64,000 nt of DNA from Beta vulgaris subsp. vulgaris (Eukaryota > Streptophyta > Magnoliopsida > Caryophyllales > Amaranthaceae). The notes beneath the pieces are model-generated. The model was not told the DNA's origin. It worked only from the letters and a program-made list of their open reading frames with translations, and searched no databases. Of the stretch, positions 60,290 through 64,000 are shown piece by piece. Each line of letters starts with the position of its first letter. Position 1 is the first letter of the stretch. The stretch spans positions 31,554,702 through 31,618,701 of the forward strand of contig NC_079202.1 in the NCBI RefSeq assembly GCF_026745355.1, in the 5' to 3' direction. A program made the translations under genes and the position numbers.

Positions 60290-60790
60290 GGGTAGAGTTC
60301 TTGGCCTCCTCCAAGGCAATATGTGTAGAGCTTTTGTCCCGCTCCAAGACAATTGGTGTAGAGTCTTTGGCTGCTCCAAGCCAACTGTTGCGGAGTGTTT
60401 GGCATGTTCAAGGTAATTGATGCGGAGTGTTTGACCTGTTCTAAGGCAATTGATTCGAAGTGTTTGGCATATTCCAAGGCAATTACTGCGGAGTGTTTGG
60501 CCTGTTCCAAGGCAATTGTTGCGGATTGTTTGGCCTGTTCCAAGGCAATTGGTGCGGAGTGTTTGGCATGTTCCAAGCCAATTGGTGTGAAGTGTTTGGT
60601 CTGTTCCTAGCCAATTGTTGCTGATTGTTTGGCATGTTCCAAGGCAATTGATGCGCAGTGTTTGGCCTGTTCTAAGGGAATTGGTGTCGAGTGTTTTGCT
60701 TGTTCCAAGGCAATTGTTGCGGAGTGTTTGGCCTGTTCCAAGCAAATGGATGAGGAGTTTGTGGCCTATCCCAAGGCAACGAGTGCAGTT
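60290..60790. repeat. 33-bp minisatellite, array 2 (about 15 units)
   Basis: Same unit as 52700-53015 ('GGCCTGTTCCAAGGCAATTG'), with more copies and different unit order. Confidence 0.95.
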
Positions 60791-61744
60791 GATTTAAAGT
60801 GGTCCGCAGACCTAATGTTTGTTTTCCGTCATTGATTTTTCTGAGTATTGGTTGTCTCTTGAGCAATGTATGCTAAAAAATTATAGAGTGGCAAGATTGT
60901 ATTATTGTAAGCTTATGAAAGTTCGTTAAATTGTCACGCGTAATGTCGTAACGAACATTTGAAATCATTGGGAATTAAAAGTGTGGGCTCCACTTGGCTA
61001 AGAAGCCCCCAAGTGTGATGTACTGGACTGTGCGCCAGACGCACAGGCCTATGCTTGGCGTGGTTTGCTGCCTGCGATGTCTTTGTTGGTGCACCGCGCG
61101 CACCATGTATACATCACTTGTCTTCTGTTGTTAAATTGTAATAGATTGCAGACCTTGGCAAAGTGTAACTCGTATAGAGCTCTTTAATGTTGGGTACTTG
61201 TGAATACAAAAAATACACAAATATACAGACAAATAACTAGGGGACATGCATGTGGCTTGTGATGTGGGTGCTAGTGTATGGATAGGAAAAGACTTGATCG
61301 GTAAAGAGTTGCCTCTAATGCTCTAGACTTAAAGGTGCTATCGTGTGTGCATACATGTGTGTGGATGTGTGACTCGATAATTGACGCTAGATCCTACTAT
61401 AAGGACGAAGGATGCAATTGACACAATGTTTGGACGATGGAGATATGTAATGCAAATGCAGAGATGTGACGCTAATGCAGATGATATGACACTAATGCAG
61501 ATGATATGATTTGATCGTTCCATTAGAAGCTTAAATTTTCGTTTAGAAATCTATTTTGGAAGAAGAAAAATGGGCAGCCCCCAAGGATGTAAGTTATGTT
61601 TGATTCGAAGTGCGTTGTAGTTGTTACGGGTCCCAATGAGCCCATAAGATAGTTATGTTCTTGTATGGGTCTGGAGCCCAGAATCTTTTGTATTGACTCA
61701 TAATGAAGTCCTTATCAAGTTACAGATGGAGCCTATGAAAGAGG

Positions 61745-62930
61745 AGAAAATTTGAAGACCTGTGGTTGGAGGACATCACCAAAGGAAAGAACTATATTTC
61801 TTTGATACTTACTCTCCCGTGACAAAGTTTTTCACTATTAGAACTTCAATAACACTTGCATCTATTCATGATTTGATTGTGTATCAAATGGATGTAAAAA
61901 CTACTTTTTTGGTGAGCAAATGAAGAGATTTACAAGAAGCAACCTTAAGGATGTGTAGTTCCCAAACGGGAAGACAAGGTATGTAAACTTGTTAGATCTT
62001 TGTATGGTCTAAAACAAGCACCAAAACAGTGGTATGACAAATTTCACCAAACCGTTACTTCTAATGGTTTTCTGGCAAATGATTCTAATACTTGTATTTA
62101 TTTCAAATCTGATGAAGTTGGTTGTGTTTTCATATGTCTATATATGGATAATATGTTGATTTTTGGTACCAATATAGACATAGTGAATGCAACCAAGGCC
62201 TTCCTAAATTATAGGTAAGCCATATTTTATTCCTTTTACAAAGATTACTAGAATTGCATATTGGATGTCTTTAAATTAATTTCAATATATTGAGAAAAAG
62301 TTAAGAAAGTTTAATAAATTTGATTGTACTCCTGTGAAGACCCCATATGATTCTAGTATTTATTTGAAAAAGAATAAGGGTAAAAGTGTCACTAGAATAA
62401 TATGCAAAGATAATTAAAAGTGTAATGCTTTTGATGAATTAAACTCGACCTGATGTAGCATATTGCCTTAGTAGATTGAGAAGGTATACTCATAGTCCTA
62501 ATCATGAGCATTGGAACGCTTTTATTAGAATATAAAAGTATCTTAAGACACTATCAATTGGGATTTGCATTATCTAATATCACCTTGTGCTCTTGAAGTA
62601 TTTTGTGATGCCAATTGGGTGTTAGATAATGAAGAGATTCATTCTACTAGTGGTTATGTTTTTACTCTTGCTGGTGGTGCTATATCTTGAAAATCATTAA
62701 AATAAACTTGTATTGCCAAATCTAGTATAGAATATTGAGTTTATTGCTTCAAAATTGGCAGGACACGAAGTTGAGTGGGTAAGGAGTTTATTTGCTTGTT
62801 AATAGTCCATGTGGGGGAAGTATACTCCATCCGTTTTCATGTGTTGTGACTCACAAGCAGCAACATGGGTAGCAAATAATGAAGCTTATAATGGAAAGAG
62901 AAGGCATATTCTCTTAAGACATGTGTAGGC
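61745..62930 (+). pseudogene. Ty1/copia reverse transcriptase-RNase H relic
   Basis: Plus-strand pieces: 'VCKLVRSLYGLKQAPKQWYD' near 61980-62040, then 'CLYMDNMLIFGTNIDIVNAT' (the catalytic box reads YMDN instead of YVDD), then an RNase H end with '..IAKSSIEY' and 'VCCDSQAA' near 62700-62880. Many stops and frameshifts. No LTRs were found; it abuts the Tat-like fragment at 61715. Confidence 0.85.
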
Positions 62931-63340
62931 GTGAATTTTTAATTCCTTTAATGCCTACACACGGTGTGAGCGCCTTTATTTGACAACCTCGTTGTTAAGG
63001 TTTTATTAAAAATATGTTTTGAAGTCGCCAACAATTCTTTATAGGAAGAATCATAAACCTAATTGGCTATTAAAATGGAAGGAACATCTTAGGGACTTAT
63101 CCAATGCAGATTTCCCCATCGTGACTCCATAGATGGTCAAGAATCAAAATTTGAGTTCCTGGATGAGGGTGCAATATAATTAGGAACTATATTACCCATT
63201 GTTGGCATCTACTAAATACCAAGCCATTACATATTTTATGCAAAAGAATAATCAAAAAACGTTTTGAGCACCCTAAACATAATTAATGTAGGTTGGTTCA
63301 GGAAACATATAAAAAGACTAAATTTTAGTGGTATGTTACT
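62931..63340. other. Unassigned repeat-like DNA
   Basis: TGTAGGC...GCCTACA forms a short inverted repeat at 62931-62965. 'GAAGTCGCCAACAATT' near 63029 resembles the leader next to Tat primer-binding sites. No gene was seen. Confidence 0.35.
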
Positions 63341-63344
63341 AGAA

Positions 63345-64000
63345 AATCAAATTACAAGGTTCCTATTAAAATTGATCTTGAAGATATATAGTCTAAGATT
63401 GATTTTTGGGGTTCTTCTGTGGTGGGATATGTAGATGGTGCTAATCCACATGTAACAGTTATGGATGGATTTTGTAGGAGTGGAGGAATGAGGGGGTTGA
63501 TAAAGTAGCACTGCTTAAATTTGGAGTCTATTTGATTAGATTTAAATCAATGGAAAAGAGAGATTTGGTTTTAACTAGAGGTATGCATTTTTTTGATAAA
63601 AAGCGTATGTTTCTTAAGGCCTGGTCCCCTGATATGGAGGTTCATAAAGATGATTTCAAGGTTGTTCCTACTTGGGTGACACTGATGCTTGATTTCAAAT
63701 ACTGGGGTGAAAAGAGCTCTTTTAATATTTTTGGTGGGTTGGGCAAACCTGTAAAAGTTGATTTGGCTACTAGGAATAGAGATAGACTAGGATTTGCTAG
63801 TATCTTACTTGAAATACATATTGATCATGAATTCCGAGATCAAATAGCTTTCATCAATGAAAATGGCTTTGAGGTTTATGTGGATGTTGAGTATGAATGG
63901 AAACCTATTTAATGTACTAAGTGTAATTTGATGGGTCATTATGAGAAGGATTGCAGGAAGGTGGTGGAGAAGGCTAAAACTAAGCAGGTGTGGGTTCCTA
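63345..64000 (+). pseudogene. LINE ORF1-like gene (DUF4283 plus CCHC knuckle), runs off right edge
   Basis: The first part, 'NYKVPIKIDLEDI' stop 'SKIDFWGSSVVGYVDG', is followed after a frame change near 63490 by 'LIRFKSMEKRDLVLTRGMHF', 'LKAWSPDMEVHKDDFKVVPT' and 'VEYEWKPI', then a stop at 63910-63912. In the same frame a zf-CCHC_4 knuckle 'CTKCNLMGHYEKDC' follows. The DUF4283-knuckle order is typical of the nucleic-acid-binding ORF1 of plant L1 LINEs. Two or three inactivating changes in 650 bases show moderate age. Confidence 0.85.

Larger units (their letters stand above)
60047..61715 (-). mobile_element. 3' internal end of a second Tat-like copy
   Basis: It contains the 33-bp minisatellite (60290-60790). 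From 60790 to 61715 it aligns with 53010-54110: shared 'TTAAAGTGGTCCG', 'GAGCAATGTATGCT', 'GATGTGGGTGCTAGTGTATG' and 'GATCGTTCCATTAG'. Similarity stops near 61715, where a copia relic begins. Confidence 0.65.

Noticed and set aside
52700..60790. CRISPR-like direct repeats
   Set aside because: Units are contiguous without unique spacers and the genome is a plant's.
60179..60866. A 188-codon frame and overlapping ones
   Set aside because: Same minisatellite artefact as at 52700.

Overview
This window is nuclear DNA of a flowering plant, almost certainly a eudicot. The evidence is intron-rich eukaryotic genes for U2AF35 and COP9 signalosome subunit 2, a NAC-domain gene, nuclear tRNA-Leu genes, a plastid ndhH fragment, and dense Ty1/copia, Ty3/gypsy, LINE, Helitron, hAT and Stowaway-type elements. 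I cannot name the species. A 998-base N run and many single-base indels inside highly constrained exons suggest a draft long-read assembly.

Layout. 1-11715 is a nested transposon block: a minus-strand Helitron remnant broken by a copia element (gag plus a 1.6 kb LTR at 1-2846) and by a 7.4 kb Athila-like gypsy element (2992-10372). 11716-18490 is a satellite array of about 43 monomers of about 158 bp, abutting the Helitron Rep-coding remnant. 18491-22834 looks like a 4.3 kb solo LTR (TGTAACAGCCC...GGGCTATTACA), followed by a LINE remnant to about 23520.

23706-35793 is the genic island: two tRNA-Leu(UAA) genes on the minus strand, the U2AF small-subunit gene on the plus strand just beside them (24137-27215), and CSN2 on the minus strand (30797-35793, first exon not found). 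35794-41020 is intron or intergenic DNA with a MITE, a tandem duplication and the N gap. 41021-41356 is a plastid ndhH insertion.

42603-50280 is one minus-strand NAC-like gene. Its C-terminal tail is made of eight repeats of about 40 residues, and it is split by a young 5.8 kb copia element (43704-49493; 5-bp target duplication ACCAT; LTRs about 98.5% identical). That copia element carries a 625-bp hAT-type MITE with an 8-bp target duplication.

50949-64000 is again repeat DNA: a Stowaway MITE, a hAT-like repeat containing snRNA-type promoter motifs, and Tat/Ogre-like gypsy pieces. The Tat/Ogre pieces share one LTR and carry two copies of a 33-bp minisatellite. A copia reverse-transcriptase relic and the start of a LINE ORF1 follow.

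The three protein genes are not a functional pathway: U2AF35 acts in 3' splice-site recognition, CSN2 in cullin deneddylation, and the NAC-like protein is a presumed transcription factor. The main story is layered transposition around a small conserved gene island.
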